7,740 nucleotides of DNA from Verrucomicrobiota bacterium. Lineage in GTDB: Bacteria > Verrucomicrobiota > Verrucomicrobiia > Chthoniobacterales > UBA10450. Below the pieces are notes generated by a model. The model was given only the letters and a program-made list of their open reading frames with translations, had not been told where the DNA came from and ran no database searches. Shown piece after piece: positions 1 through 5,641 of this stretch (within the stretch, counting starts at the first letter, position 1; each line of letters begins with the position of its first letter). Both the position numbers and the translations under genes were made by a program. Where the stretch lies: positions 1-7,740 of the forward strand of contig QHRI01000236.1 in the NCBI GenBank assembly GCA_003221375.1, in the 5' to 3' direction.

Positions 1-1
1 T

Positions 2-1273
2 CTCCCGGACCGTGTGATCCCGATGTTGCCTGAGCGATTGAGCACCGGTGTTTGCAGCCTCAATCCTGACGTCGATCGGCTCACCCACTCAGTATTTATC
101 CATTTCGATAAGCATGGGACCGCAAAAAGCGCCCGGTTTGCACACAGCGTAATTCGAAGCGCGCATCGGCTTACGTACAAACAGGCTTACGCGATCCTGA
201 ACGCGACGCCCAGCGATCAGTTGGGCGAACGGCTGCACGTTGCCTGGGAACTCGCAACGCTGTTGCGACAGAAACGATTCGAGCATGGCGCACTGGACCT
301 CGACTTTCCAGAGGTAAAAGTCTGGGTCGATAAAGAGGGGCATCCTGTAAAATTGGAGCGTGTCGAGAACGATAAATCGCACCAACTGATCGAAGAATTC
401 ATGCTGGTCGCGAACGAGGCTGTTGCGCGCGAACTCAAAAAGCGCGCGATCCCGACCGTTTATCGGGTTCACGAAAATCCAGATCCAGAAAAATTGGCAG
501 AGTATCGCGAATTCGTTCTTGGCTTTGATTACCGCGTTGGCGACCTGACTCATCGCGCAGAACTGCAGCGATTGCTGGCGTCATTCCGTGGAAAACCGGA
601 AGAACAAGCGCTCAAGGTCGCGTTGCTTAAAAGTTTGAAACGCGCCCGTTACTCTCCGCAGCCGCTCGGGCATTACGGGTTGGCCAAGTCAAATTACTTG
701 CATTTCACAAGCCCGATTCGGCGCTACGCCGATTTGGTTGTGCATCGTGCTCTTGGTAGGGACGGCCCTCCGTTGCCGTCCGCTGTCTCCCGACCCGCGG
801 AATGGCGGTCACGGAGTAGCAAGCCCTATCATCCCGACATGGCCGAGATCGCTTCCATTTCCGAGCACATTTCAATCACGGAACGAACTGCTGCCGACGC
901 GGAGGGGGACGCCATTCAGATGAAGAAACTCGAATTCTTTCAACGGCAGCTCGATGAACGGAATCCTCAGATTTTTCGCGCCACCATTATTGATGTCCGC
1001 AACTATGGATTGATGGTGGAACTGCCGGATGCTCTGGTGACCGGTTTGATTCACGTCTCCTCGTTGATGGATGACTTTTATTTATTTGATTCGGCACGCC
1101 GGCAACTTATCGGCAGACGTTCGCGCAAACGTTTTAGCGTAGGCGGCGAGTTATCCGTGTTTGTTGTCCGCGTTGACGCCTTTAAACGACAGGTGGATTT
1201 CGCAATTGCGCTTGCATCTGATGAGACAACAAAAAGCCGCCGCAACAGAAAAAAAGCTTCTCTCGCGCGTTGA
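2..1273 (+). CDS. rnr: Ribonuclease R (RNB-family 3'-5' exoribonuclease), 5'-truncated
   Basis: Processive 3'-5' exoribonuclease that degrades structured RNA and takes part in mRNA and rRNA turnover. The frame is open to the left edge (LPDR reads just before the GTG at 14), so the true start lies outside the window. The GTG is not a plausible start because RNB-domain sequence is already under way. Numbering from that GTG, the C-terminal part of the RNB domain covers about residues 1-300 and includes the family signature HFTSPIRRYADLVVHR at 230-245. An S1 RNA-binding domain covers about 320-398 (IFRATIIDVRNYGLMVEL onward). A lysine/arginine-rich tail follows, as is usual for RNase R. The catalytic aspartate cluster would lie upstream and cannot be checked. 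Odd feature: residues about 248-274 are encoded by an imperfect palindrome (separate entry). The next gene is unrelated and a terminator-like hairpin separates them. RNase II is less likely given the S1-plus-basic tail. Confidence 0.95.
   Translation, partial: LPDRVIPMLPERLSTGVCSLNPDVDRLTHSVFIHFDKHGTAKSARFAHSVIRSAHRLTYKQAYAILNATPSDQLGERLHVAWELATLLRQKRFEHGALDLDFPEVKVWVDKEGHPVKLERVENDKSHQLIEEFMLVANEAVARELKKRAIPTVYRVHENPDPEKLAEYREFVLGFDYRVGDLTHRAELQRLLASFRGKPEEQALKVALLKSLKRARYSPQPLGHYGLAKSNYLHFTSPIRRYADLVVHRALGRDGPPLPSAVSRPAEWRSRSSKPYHPDMAEIASISEHISITERTAADAEGDAIQMKKLEFFQRQLDERNPQIFRATIIDVRNYGLMVELPDALVTGLIHVSSLMDDFYLFDSARRQLIGRRSRKRFSVGGELSVFVVRVDAFKRQVDFAIALASDETTKSRRNRKKASLAR
755..830. repeat. 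Imperfect palindromic element inside the rnr coding sequence
   Basis: The left arm starts GGTAGGGACGGCC and the right arm, read in reverse complement, starts GATAGGGCTTGCTA. The two arms share, in the same order, G.TAGGG, then CTCCGT, then CCG, then TCCGC, with small gaps; they meet around the CCGACCCGCGG centre near 790-800. The segment is translated in frame and adds about 25 residues rich in Pro, Ser and Arg, between the HFTSPIRRY signature and the MAEIA helix. That position is a variable-length loop in RNase R proteins. Intergenic repeats starting GTAGGGACGG are, from memory, frequent in Verrucomicrobiota genomes; this recollection is unverified. The fold-back is seen directly; that it is an inserted mobile or interspersed element is inference. 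Confidence 0.55.
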
Positions 1274-1299
1274 AAGCGCGCATCGAAGCTGATTTTCTT
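1255..1299 (+). terminator. Probable intrinsic terminator of rnr
   Basis: AGCTTC (1255-1260) pairs with GAAGCT (1285-1290), and CGCGC (1264-1268) pairs with GCGCG (1276-1280) around a 7-base loop, with a small internal loop between the two stems. The TTTT-containing tail (GATTTTCTT) follows, and an A-run precedes the left arm, so it could also act on the other strand. The rnr stop codon TGA (1271-1273) lies inside the hairpin loop. The T-run is short, so efficiency is uncertain. Confidence 0.5.
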
Positions 1300-1391
1300 G
1301 GCGCTATCTGGTGGCTACAAGGTTCGATGATGTTTTTGAATAAGCTTGCGCTGATCTGGACTGGCGACGATAAGCCGACATAGTCTGCCGT

Positions 1392-2549
1392 ATGCATGCT
1401 GAAGCTTCTGTTGCCGCTCCTCCATATTCGCGAGCAAACCCGTTTCCCGCCAAACTTCTGGTCAATCGCCGGCTGAGCGGACCGGATTCGGCAAAGGACA
1501 CGCGCCATTTTGAACTCGATCTAGCCGGATGGGGATTGAGCTTCGAGGTCGGCGATTCGCTGGCGGTATATGCAACAAACGATCCGCAGCTCGTAGACGA
1601 AATTATTCACGCACTTGGCGCCACTGGCGAGGAAGAGGTCCCTCGACCAAAAGGCGCGCTAACCACTCTGCGCCAAGCGTTATTGCGCGATTACAGCATC
1701 ACGCAACCAACGCCCAAGATATTGCGGGCAATCGCCCATCGTGCGAATGCTGCGCCGCTGCTCGGCGATCTTCTCGCTCCCGAGCGCAAGCAGGACCTCA
1801 CAACATATCTTTGGGGCATGGAAGTAATCGACTTTCTCATTGAACATCCGTCAGCTCATTTCAAACCAGAGGAATTTGTTGGTTTGCTCACAAAACTGCA
1901 GCCGCGCCTCTATTCTGTGGCCTCGAGTTTAAAGGCATATCCGGAACAGGTTCATTTTATCGTGGACGTTGTGCGCTATGAAAGTCATGGCCGCATTCGC
2001 AAAGGGGTGTGCTCATCTTTTCTTGCGGAACGCGCTGATGACGTGCCCGTGCCGGTTTTCCCCAGCATAGCGAAGCATTTTCACTTACCGGAGGACCCGG
2101 ACGTTCCAATCATCATGGTGGGCCCCGGAACCGGCGTGGCGCCGTTCCGCGCGTATTTGCAGGAGCGCGGGGCGACCGGAGCAAAAGGAAAGAACTGGCT
2201 CTTTTTCGGGTCACAGCATCAAAGATGCGATTTTGCCTATGGCGAGGAATTCGAGGCGTTCAAGAAAGAGGGGCTTCTCACACGCCTCGATTGCGCATGG
2301 TCACGCGATCAAGCCGAGAAGATTTATGTCCAGCATCGGATGAGCGACAATGCCGCTGAGATTTGGAAATGGCTCGACGCCGAGGGCGCTCATTTTTTCG
2401 TATGCGGCGACGCGAAGCGAATGGCGAAGGATGTAGATGCGACGCTGCGCAAGATCGTCCAGCAGCAGGGCGGCAAAACCGTCGACCAGGCCAACGAATA
2501 CGTTGAGAAGCTCAAGAGCGACAAGCGTTACAAGCGCGATGTGTACTAA
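1392..2549 (+). CDS. cysJ: CysJ-like NADPH-dependent flavoprotein reductase without flavodoxin domain (sulfite reductase alpha-type)
   Basis: Moves electrons from NADPH through FAD, most likely to a sulfite reductase hemoprotein or another acceptor in the cytoplasm. Visible parts (385 aa): N-terminal NPFPAKLL; FAD-binding beta-barrel with a helical connecting domain, residues about 20-230, with RLYSVASS at 172-179 and GVCSSFLA at 205-212; ferredoxin-reductase NADP domain with GPGTGVAPFR at 244-253, the NADPH-phosphate pocket SRDQ..KIYVQ at 304-314, and CGD at 338-340. It ends DKRYKRDVY, close to the E. coli CysJ end ERRYQRDVY. Full CysJ is about 600 aa; the roughly 210-residue FMN/flavodoxin domain is absent here, and no frame upstream encodes it in the window. 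The ATG is the only start after an in-frame stop at 1371 and has no obvious Shine-Dalgarno. The family is sure; the physiological acceptor is not, because no hemoprotein gene (cysI/sir) is adjacent. Confidence 0.85.
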   Translation: MHAEASVAAPPYSRANPFPAKLLVNRRLSGPDSAKDTRHFELDLAGWGLSFEVGDSLAVYATNDPQLVDEIIHALGATGEEEVPRPKGALTTLRQALLRDYSITQPTPKILRAIAHRANAAPLLGDLLAPERKQDLTTYLWGMEVIDFLIEHPSAHFKPEEFVGLLTKLQPRLYSVASSLKAYPEQVHFIVDVVRYESHGRIRKGVCSSFLAERADDVPVPVFPSIAKHFHLPEDPDVPIIMVGPGTGVAPFRAYLQERGATGAKGKNWLFFGSQHQRCDFAYGEEFEAFKKEGLLTRLDCAWSRDQAEKIYVQHRMSDNAAEIWKWLDAEGAHFFVCGDAKRMAKDVDATLRKIVQQQGGKTVDQANEYVEKLKSDKRYKRDVY

Positions 2550-2664
2550 ATGACGAAGCACGAATGTCGAATGACGAAGGAATGATCAAATACAAAATCA
2601 GCGATTCATTCGACAGTTGGCCTTCCGATATTGTTTCGTCATTTGTCATTCGGATTTCGTCATT
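2549..2664. repeat. Interspersed inverted-repeat element (AATGACGAA family) between cysJ and sufT
   Basis: The left arm (2549-2580) and the reverse complement of the right arm (2633-2664) are both 32 bases and align without gaps: AATGACGAA, three variable bases, CGAATG, three variable bases, AATGACGAA, two variable bases. The 52-base centre is AT-rich. Each arm is itself a tandem of AATGACGAA-like words. The left arm starts on the last base of the cysJ stop codon. Repeats of this type are, from memory, abundant between genes in Verrucomicrobiota and some other soil bacteria, where they yield spurious minus-strand reading frames. A transcript through it would form a long hairpin, so it may also end or stabilise the cysJ mRNA (inference). 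Confidence 0.75.
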
Positions 2665-2704
2665 CTGTTCATTTGTGGCATAGTAAATCGCAGAGGTTAA
2701 CGCC

Positions 2705-3259
2705 ATGTACGAGAATACTGAATTCACGTTGGGTCGCGATTGCGAGGCAATCCAGATTCCGAGCGGGCAAAAAACAACGATCCCGGCTGGAACCCAGGGA
2801 GTGATTACGCAAAGCCTGGGCGGTAGCTACACGATTGCGACGTATCAGGGGCTGGCACGAATCGCGGAGAAAGATCTCGATGCTTTGGGTCTTGAAAAAC
2901 CCCAGCCACAACCAGCTCAAAAGGCGGCGCCCACCACAAACGGCCAAGTCTCGGAAGAAGATGTCTGGAACCAGCTTCGCCAATGCTACGATCCGGAAAT
3001 CCCGGTCAACATTGTCGATCTCGGTCTGGTTTACGATTGCCGATTGATCAAAAAGGATGACGGCGGCACTCGCGTAGAAGTAAAAATGACTTTGACCGCG
3101 CCCGGTTGCGGCATGGGGCCTGCCATCGCGCACGATGCGCAAAGCAAGATCTTAAGCATCGACGGCATCGATGAAGCCGACGTGCAGCTGGTCTGGGATC
3201 CACCGTGGAATCAAAATATGATCAGTGAAGCGGGCCGCATGAAACTCGGAATGATCTGA
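2705..3259 (+). CDS. sufT: SufT, putative Fe-S cluster assembly/maturation protein (MIP18/DUF59 family)
   Basis: Accessory factor for maturing iron-sulfur proteins with the SUF machinery in the cytoplasm. At 184 aa it matches the long SufT form. Residues about 8-62 form the SufT-specific N-terminal domain (IPSGQKTTIPAGT at 19-30, ITQSLGGSYT at 34-43). A Pro/Gln/Ala-rich linker covers about 64-82. The MIP18/DUF59 domain covers about 83-184, with DPEIPVNIVDLGLVYD at 96-111, TLTAPGCGMGP at 129-139 (Cys135 is the conserved thiol) and VWDPPW at 163-168. The ATG is preceded by AGAGG (2692-2696) with 8-base spacing, the clearest ribosome binding site in the window, which fixes the start. No suf genes are adjacent; the upstream neighbour is the CysJ-like gene, across a repeat. 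No separate promoter is obvious. Identification is strong; the biochemical mechanism of the family is poorly defined. Confidence 0.93.
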   Translation: MYENTEFTLGRDCEAIQIPSGQKTTIPAGTQGVITQSLGGSYTIATYQGLARIAEKDLDALGLEKPQPQPAQKAAPTTNGQVSEEDVWNQLRQCYDPEIPVNIVDLGLVYDCRLIKKDDGGTRVEVKMTLTAPGCGMGPAIAHDAQSKILSIDGIDEADVQLVWDPPWNQNMISEAGRMKLGMI

Positions 3260-3270
3260 GGCGTAGCCTT

Positions 3271-3301
3271 CCTGTCATTCTGAGCGAAGCGAAGAATCTC
3301 T
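3271..3301. repeat. Interspersed repeat, GTCATTCTGAGCGAAGCG type
   Basis: Eleven bases after the sufT stop lies a copy of the widely seen intergenic repeat that begins GTCATTCTGAGCGAAGCG and continues GAAGAATCTC. It contains self-complementary parts (GATTCTTC/GAAGAATC-like and GCTTCGC/GCGAAGC-like words). Related repeats are known from memory in many unrelated phyla. A shorter similar word, GTCATTGCGAAG, occurs at 3380-3391. Function is unknown. Only one copy of the full form is seen in this window, so the repeat status rests on recollection. Confidence 0.55.
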
Positions 3302-3340
3302 GATCATCGTGGTTGGGCAGCGCCGCAAGATAAGCCAAAC

Positions 3341-3520
3341 ATGTTTCGCGAAGCCGACGGGTTCAACGTGACAAACGCAGTCATTGCGAAGTTTTTTTGG
3401 ATTTTTGCCATTCTCCCGTTGACAGTACTCGACTCGATTCTAGAATCGACACTCGCGAAACCCCTCAGAGTTGAAAAATTTCTGAGGGCATTTACTGAAA
3501 ATCGATATGCCTTTGACTGA
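3341..3520 (+). CDS. Possible small hydrophobic protein (59 codons), doubtful
   Basis: An ATG-started frame of 59 codons fills most of the gap before rplI and overlaps the rplI start by 14 bases in another frame. The translation has one plausible membrane segment at about residues 14-30 (VIAKFFWIFAILPLTVL), followed by a basic, polar tail. I do not recognise it. Against it: no Shine-Dalgarno before the ATG, and the strong rplI promoter and leader hairpin lie within it. For it: the length and the clean hydrophobic block are somewhat unusual for random sequence. The hydrophobic block partly reflects the T-rich tract at 3391-3406. Confidence 0.15.
   Translation: MFREADGFNVTNAVIAKFFWIFAILPLTVLDSILESTLAKPLRVEKFLRAFTENRYAFD
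3419..3446 (+). promoter_or_regulatory. Strong sigma70-type promoter for rplI-dnaB
   Basis: TTGACA (3419-3424) is a perfect -35 box. After a 16-base spacer, TAGAAT (3441-3446) matches the -10 consensus at five of six positions. Transcription would start near 3453-3455, giving a leader of about 53 bases before the rplI ATG. A T-rich tract (3391-3406) lies just upstream and may act as an UP-like element. This is the best promoter match in the window. Confidence 0.7.
3434..3449. promoter_or_regulatory. 16-bp perfect palindrome over the -10 box, candidate operator
   Basis: TCGATTCTAGAATCGA is identical to its reverse complement, with no spacer, and spans the end of the promoter spacer and the complete -10 box. 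A dimeric repressor bound here would block RNA polymerase. The perfect symmetry and its placement are seen directly; an operator role is inference and the binding protein is unknown. Confidence 0.4.
3462..3488 (+). promoter_or_regulatory. Leader hairpin in the rplI 5' UTR
   Basis: CCCTCAGA (3462-3469) pairs perfectly with TCTGAGGG (3481-3488) around an 11-base A/T-rich loop. It starts about 8 bases after the predicted transcript start. There is no T-run after it, so it is not an ordinary terminator. Its right arm contains GAGGG (3484-3488), the only Shine-Dalgarno-like word before rplI, so the hairpin would hide it. Possible roles are translational control of L9/DnaB or protection of the 5' end; both are inference. 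Confidence 0.5.
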
Positions 3521-4076
3521 ACTTATCTTGACGGAAAACATTCCCGGCTTGGGTGCCGAGGCGGACGTAGTCAAAGTGCGCCGCGGCTATGCGCGCAATT
3601 ATCTTTTGCCTCGGGGAAAAGCACATGAAGTCACTGCGGGCGCATTGCGTCAGATCGATGCGCTGAAGCAGAAACGCGCGGAGCGCGAAGCCCGTGAGTT
3701 GAACGAAGCAGAAGAATTGGCACGCCGAATCGCTAAGGCGCGGTTCGTCTTTACGCTTGAGACGGGCGAAACCGGCAAGGCATTTGGATCCGTTACAGCG
3801 CAGGATATTATGAGCCGGATCAAGAACGAACTCGGAGCGGAGATTGACCGGCATAAGATTGTTCTTGAGCGCCCGATCAAGGATACCGGCGAACACGAAG
3901 TCGCAGTCAAGTTGCATCACGATGTGACCGCTCAGCTTGTTTTTCAGGTTAAATCCGCAGAGGAATCCCGCGATCGCGGGGTCGAGGCCGAGAGCGCCGC
4001 GACCGAGGAAGCTGAAAAGAAAAAGAAACATCGATTTTTCCACAGGAAAAAAGAAGAGAAAAAAGAAACCGAATAA
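3507..4076 (+). CDS. rplI: 50S ribosomal protein L9 with C-terminal charged extension
   Basis: Binds 23S rRNA at the base of the L1 stalk and helps keep the reading frame during translation. The N-terminal rRNA-binding domain (about 1-40) carries the family signature GLGAEADVVKVRRGYARNYL with LPRGKA after it. A long connecting helix spans about 41-76 and the C-terminal domain about 78-148. L9 is normally near 150 aa; this protein is 189 aa. The extra 40 residues are acidic first (EAESAATEEAE), then strongly basic (KKKKHRFFHRKKEEKK). The ATG agrees with the family start, but the GAGGG upstream is 18 bases away; an in-frame CTG at 3495 would have a 6-base spacing and add four residues (LKID). 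The gene has its own promoter and hairpin leader and is followed directly by dnaB. The usual partners rpsF, ssb and rpsR are not next to it here. Confidence 0.96.
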   Translation: MPLTELILTENIPGLGAEADVVKVRRGYARNYLLPRGKAHEVTAGALRQIDALKQKRAEREARELNEAEELARRIAKARFVFTLETGETGKAFGSVTAQDIMSRIKNELGAEIDRHKIVLERPIKDTGEHEVAVKLHHDVTAQLVFQVKSAEESRDRGVEAESAATEEAEKKKKHRFFHRKKEEKKETE

Positions 4077-5567
4077 ATGGCTACTCAATCGTCCGCATGG
4101 ACAGGAGAGAAGCCTCGTAAAGCGGGAAATGGCGCTGGCCGAGGTTCGGCGGCGCGAAGCGGCGAAAAAGTTGTTCCCATTTCGCACACAGGTTCTGCGC
4201 AGGATATTCACCGCGCCCCGCCACATAGCGTTGAGGCAGAACAAGGCGTTCTCGGGTCGATGTTGCTTTCGCCGCGGCAAGCCATTGCCGAATGTGTCGA
4301 GAAAATTAATGAACAATATTTTTACGTCCCGGCCCACCAGACGATCTATGACGTTCTCGTTGATCTTTGGAATGCCGGGCAGGCAATTGACCTGATCACG
4401 TTCACGCAAGTCTTGCGCGACCGAAACTTGCTCGAAAGCATAGGCGGCGCGGCATTCGTCACCAGCCTGTTCACGTTCGTTCCGACGGCTGCGAACCTTG
4501 AGTATTACCTCGAGATCGTTCGCGATAAATACATTCTGCGCCAAATCATTTCCGCCGCGACTGAAAGTGTCCGTCGTGCCTACGAAGAACAGGATGAAGT
4601 GAGCAATCTTCTCGACGAAGTGGAACAACGCATTTTCGCTGTGGGCGAGGATCGTTTCAAAGGCCAGGTGCTGTCGATGAAAGACCAGGTGATGGAAGCG
4701 ATCGAGGCGATTGAGAAGCTTTATGAGCGCAAAGGCGGTATCACCGGCATCTCCAGCGGGTTCGTCGAATTCGACCGGATGACAAGCGGCCTGCATCCGT
4801 CGGAAATGATCGTGATTGCGGCACGGCCGAGCATGGGAAAAACGGCGCTCGCCATGAACATCGCAGAGCACGTTTCAATTAACGAGAAACTTCCTGTCGC
4901 TGTCTTCAGCTTGGAAATGAGCAGTCAGCAACTTGTGCAACGGCTGCTTTGTTCGCGGGCTCGTGTAAACCTACAGAAAGTCCGCGACGGTTTTCTCGGT
5001 GAGCGCGATTTCCCAAGTCTAACTGCGGCCGCTTCAAAACTGGCGGAAGCAAAAATTTTCATCGACGACAGCGCGAGCCTGACCATTCTTGAGTTGCGTG
5101 CGAAGGCACGCCGACTCAAGGCGCAACAGGACGTGCGACTCATCATCGTCGATTACTTGCAGCTGTTGAGATCGACATCCCGTCGCGCTCAGGACAATCG
5201 GCAGTTGGAAATCTCAGAAATTTCCGCGGGACTCAAAGGGCTGGCCAAGGAATTGAAGATTCCGGTTATTGTGGTTGCCCAGTTGAATCGACAGCCGGAG
5301 CAGCGCTCGGGTGGAAAACCGCGCCTCAGCGATTTGCGCGAATCCGGGTCTATCGAACAGGATGCCGATCTGGTCGGATTACTTGTTAGACCGGAGATTT
5401 ACGAGGAAGATGAAGAAGCGCGCGCGGAAAAGGCCGGCGAAGCCGAGTTGATCATTGCCAAGCAACGCAACGGCCCGGTCGGTGAGATTCCGCTAACGTT
5501 CCTGAAAGAGTTCACCCGCTTCGAAACTCGTGCGCGCAACGTGGAAGAGCCCCGAGAAGCGTTTTAG
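4077..5567 (+). CDS. dnaB: Replicative DNA helicase DnaB
   Basis: Hexameric ATP-driven 5'-3' helicase that unwinds DNA at the chromosomal fork and recruits primase. Of 496 aa, residues 1-45 are a low-complexity, basic, probably disordered extension. The DnaB N-terminal domain spans about 46-150 (PPHSVEAEQGVLGSML at 48-63), and the RecA-like domain about 222-485. Visible motifs: Walker A ARPSMGKT at 249-256, catalytic Glu in FSLEM (Glu280), Walker B LIIVDYLQLL at 355-364, VVAQLNR at 399-405, SDLRESGSIEQDAD at 418-431, and the KQRNG hairpin at 462-466 with the arginine-finger Arg464. All key residues are intact and no intein is present. The ATG touches the rplI TAA with no gap and no good ribosome binding site, which suggests translational coupling to rplI. 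The stop is at the edge of a hairpin element. Confidence 0.98.
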   Translation: MATQSSAWTGEKPRKAGNGAGRGSAARSGEKVVPISHTGSAQDIHRAPPHSVEAEQGVLGSMLLSPRQAIAECVEKINEQYFYVPAHQTIYDVLVDLWNAGQAIDLITFTQVLRDRNLLESIGGAAFVTSLFTFVPTAANLEYYLEIVRDKYILRQIISAATESVRRAYEEQDEVSNLLDEVEQRIFAVGEDRFKGQVLSMKDQVMEAIEAIEKLYERKGGITGISSGFVEFDRMTSGLHPSEMIVIAARPSMGKTALAMNIAEHVSINEKLPVAVFSLEMSSQQLVQRLLCSRARVNLQKVRDGFLGERDFPSLTAAASKLAEAKIFIDDSASLTILELRAKARRLKAQQDVRLIIVDYLQLLRSTSRRAQDNRQLEISEISAGLKGLAKELKIPVIVVAQLNRQPEQRSGGKPRLSDLRESGSIEQDADLVGLLVRPEIYEEDEEARAEKAGEAELIIAKQRNGPVGEIPLTFLKEFTRFETRARNVEEPREAF

Positions 5568-5570
5568 GTA

Positions 5571-5597
5571 GGGCGGGTTCATCTGAACCGCCCGTTT
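5571..5597 (+). terminator. Probable terminator of the rplI-dnaB operon
   Basis: GGGCGGGTTC (5571-5580) pairs with GAACCGCCC (5585-5593) with one bulged G and a 4-base ATCT loop. A short GTTTC follows. It lies four bases past the dnaB stop. The stem is strong but the T-tract is weak, so ending may be partial or Rho-assisted. Confidence 0.55.
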
Positions 5598-5620
5598 CAC
5601 GGGTGATCGCATCCGGCATA

Positions 5621-5640
5621 GGCGATTGGGGTCAATCGCC
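5621..5640 (-). terminator. Hairpin just after tkt, candidate terminator
   Basis: GGCGATTG (5621-5628) and CAATCGCC (5633-5640) form a perfect 8-bp stem with a 4-base loop, beginning one base after the tkt stop on the minus strand. The minus-strand tail (TATGCCGG) is not T-rich, so this may rather protect the 3' end of the tkt transcript. Confidence 0.4.
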
Positions 5641-5641
5641 G

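Noticed and set aside
14..16. GTG at 14 as the start of rnr
   Set aside because: The frame is open to the left edge and the sequence there is already well inside the conserved RNB domain.
2512..2727. 71-codon minus-strand frame between cysJ and sufT
   Set aside because: It is the translation of the AATGACGAA-type inverted repeat and adjoining gene ends, a typical false gene from such repeats.
4047..4067. A6G runs at the rplI end as a programmed -1 frameshift site
   Set aside because: The codon phase is AAA|AAA|GAA, not the A.AAA.AAG phase needed for tandem slippage, and rplI and dnaB are already in the same frame, so a shift would not join them.
3492..4871. 459-codon open frame on the minus strand across rplI and dnaB
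   Set aside because: It lies opposite two certain genes with intact motifs, its translation is rich in Cys, Phe, Arg and His with no recognisable domain, and it has the look of an antisense shadow of biased codons.
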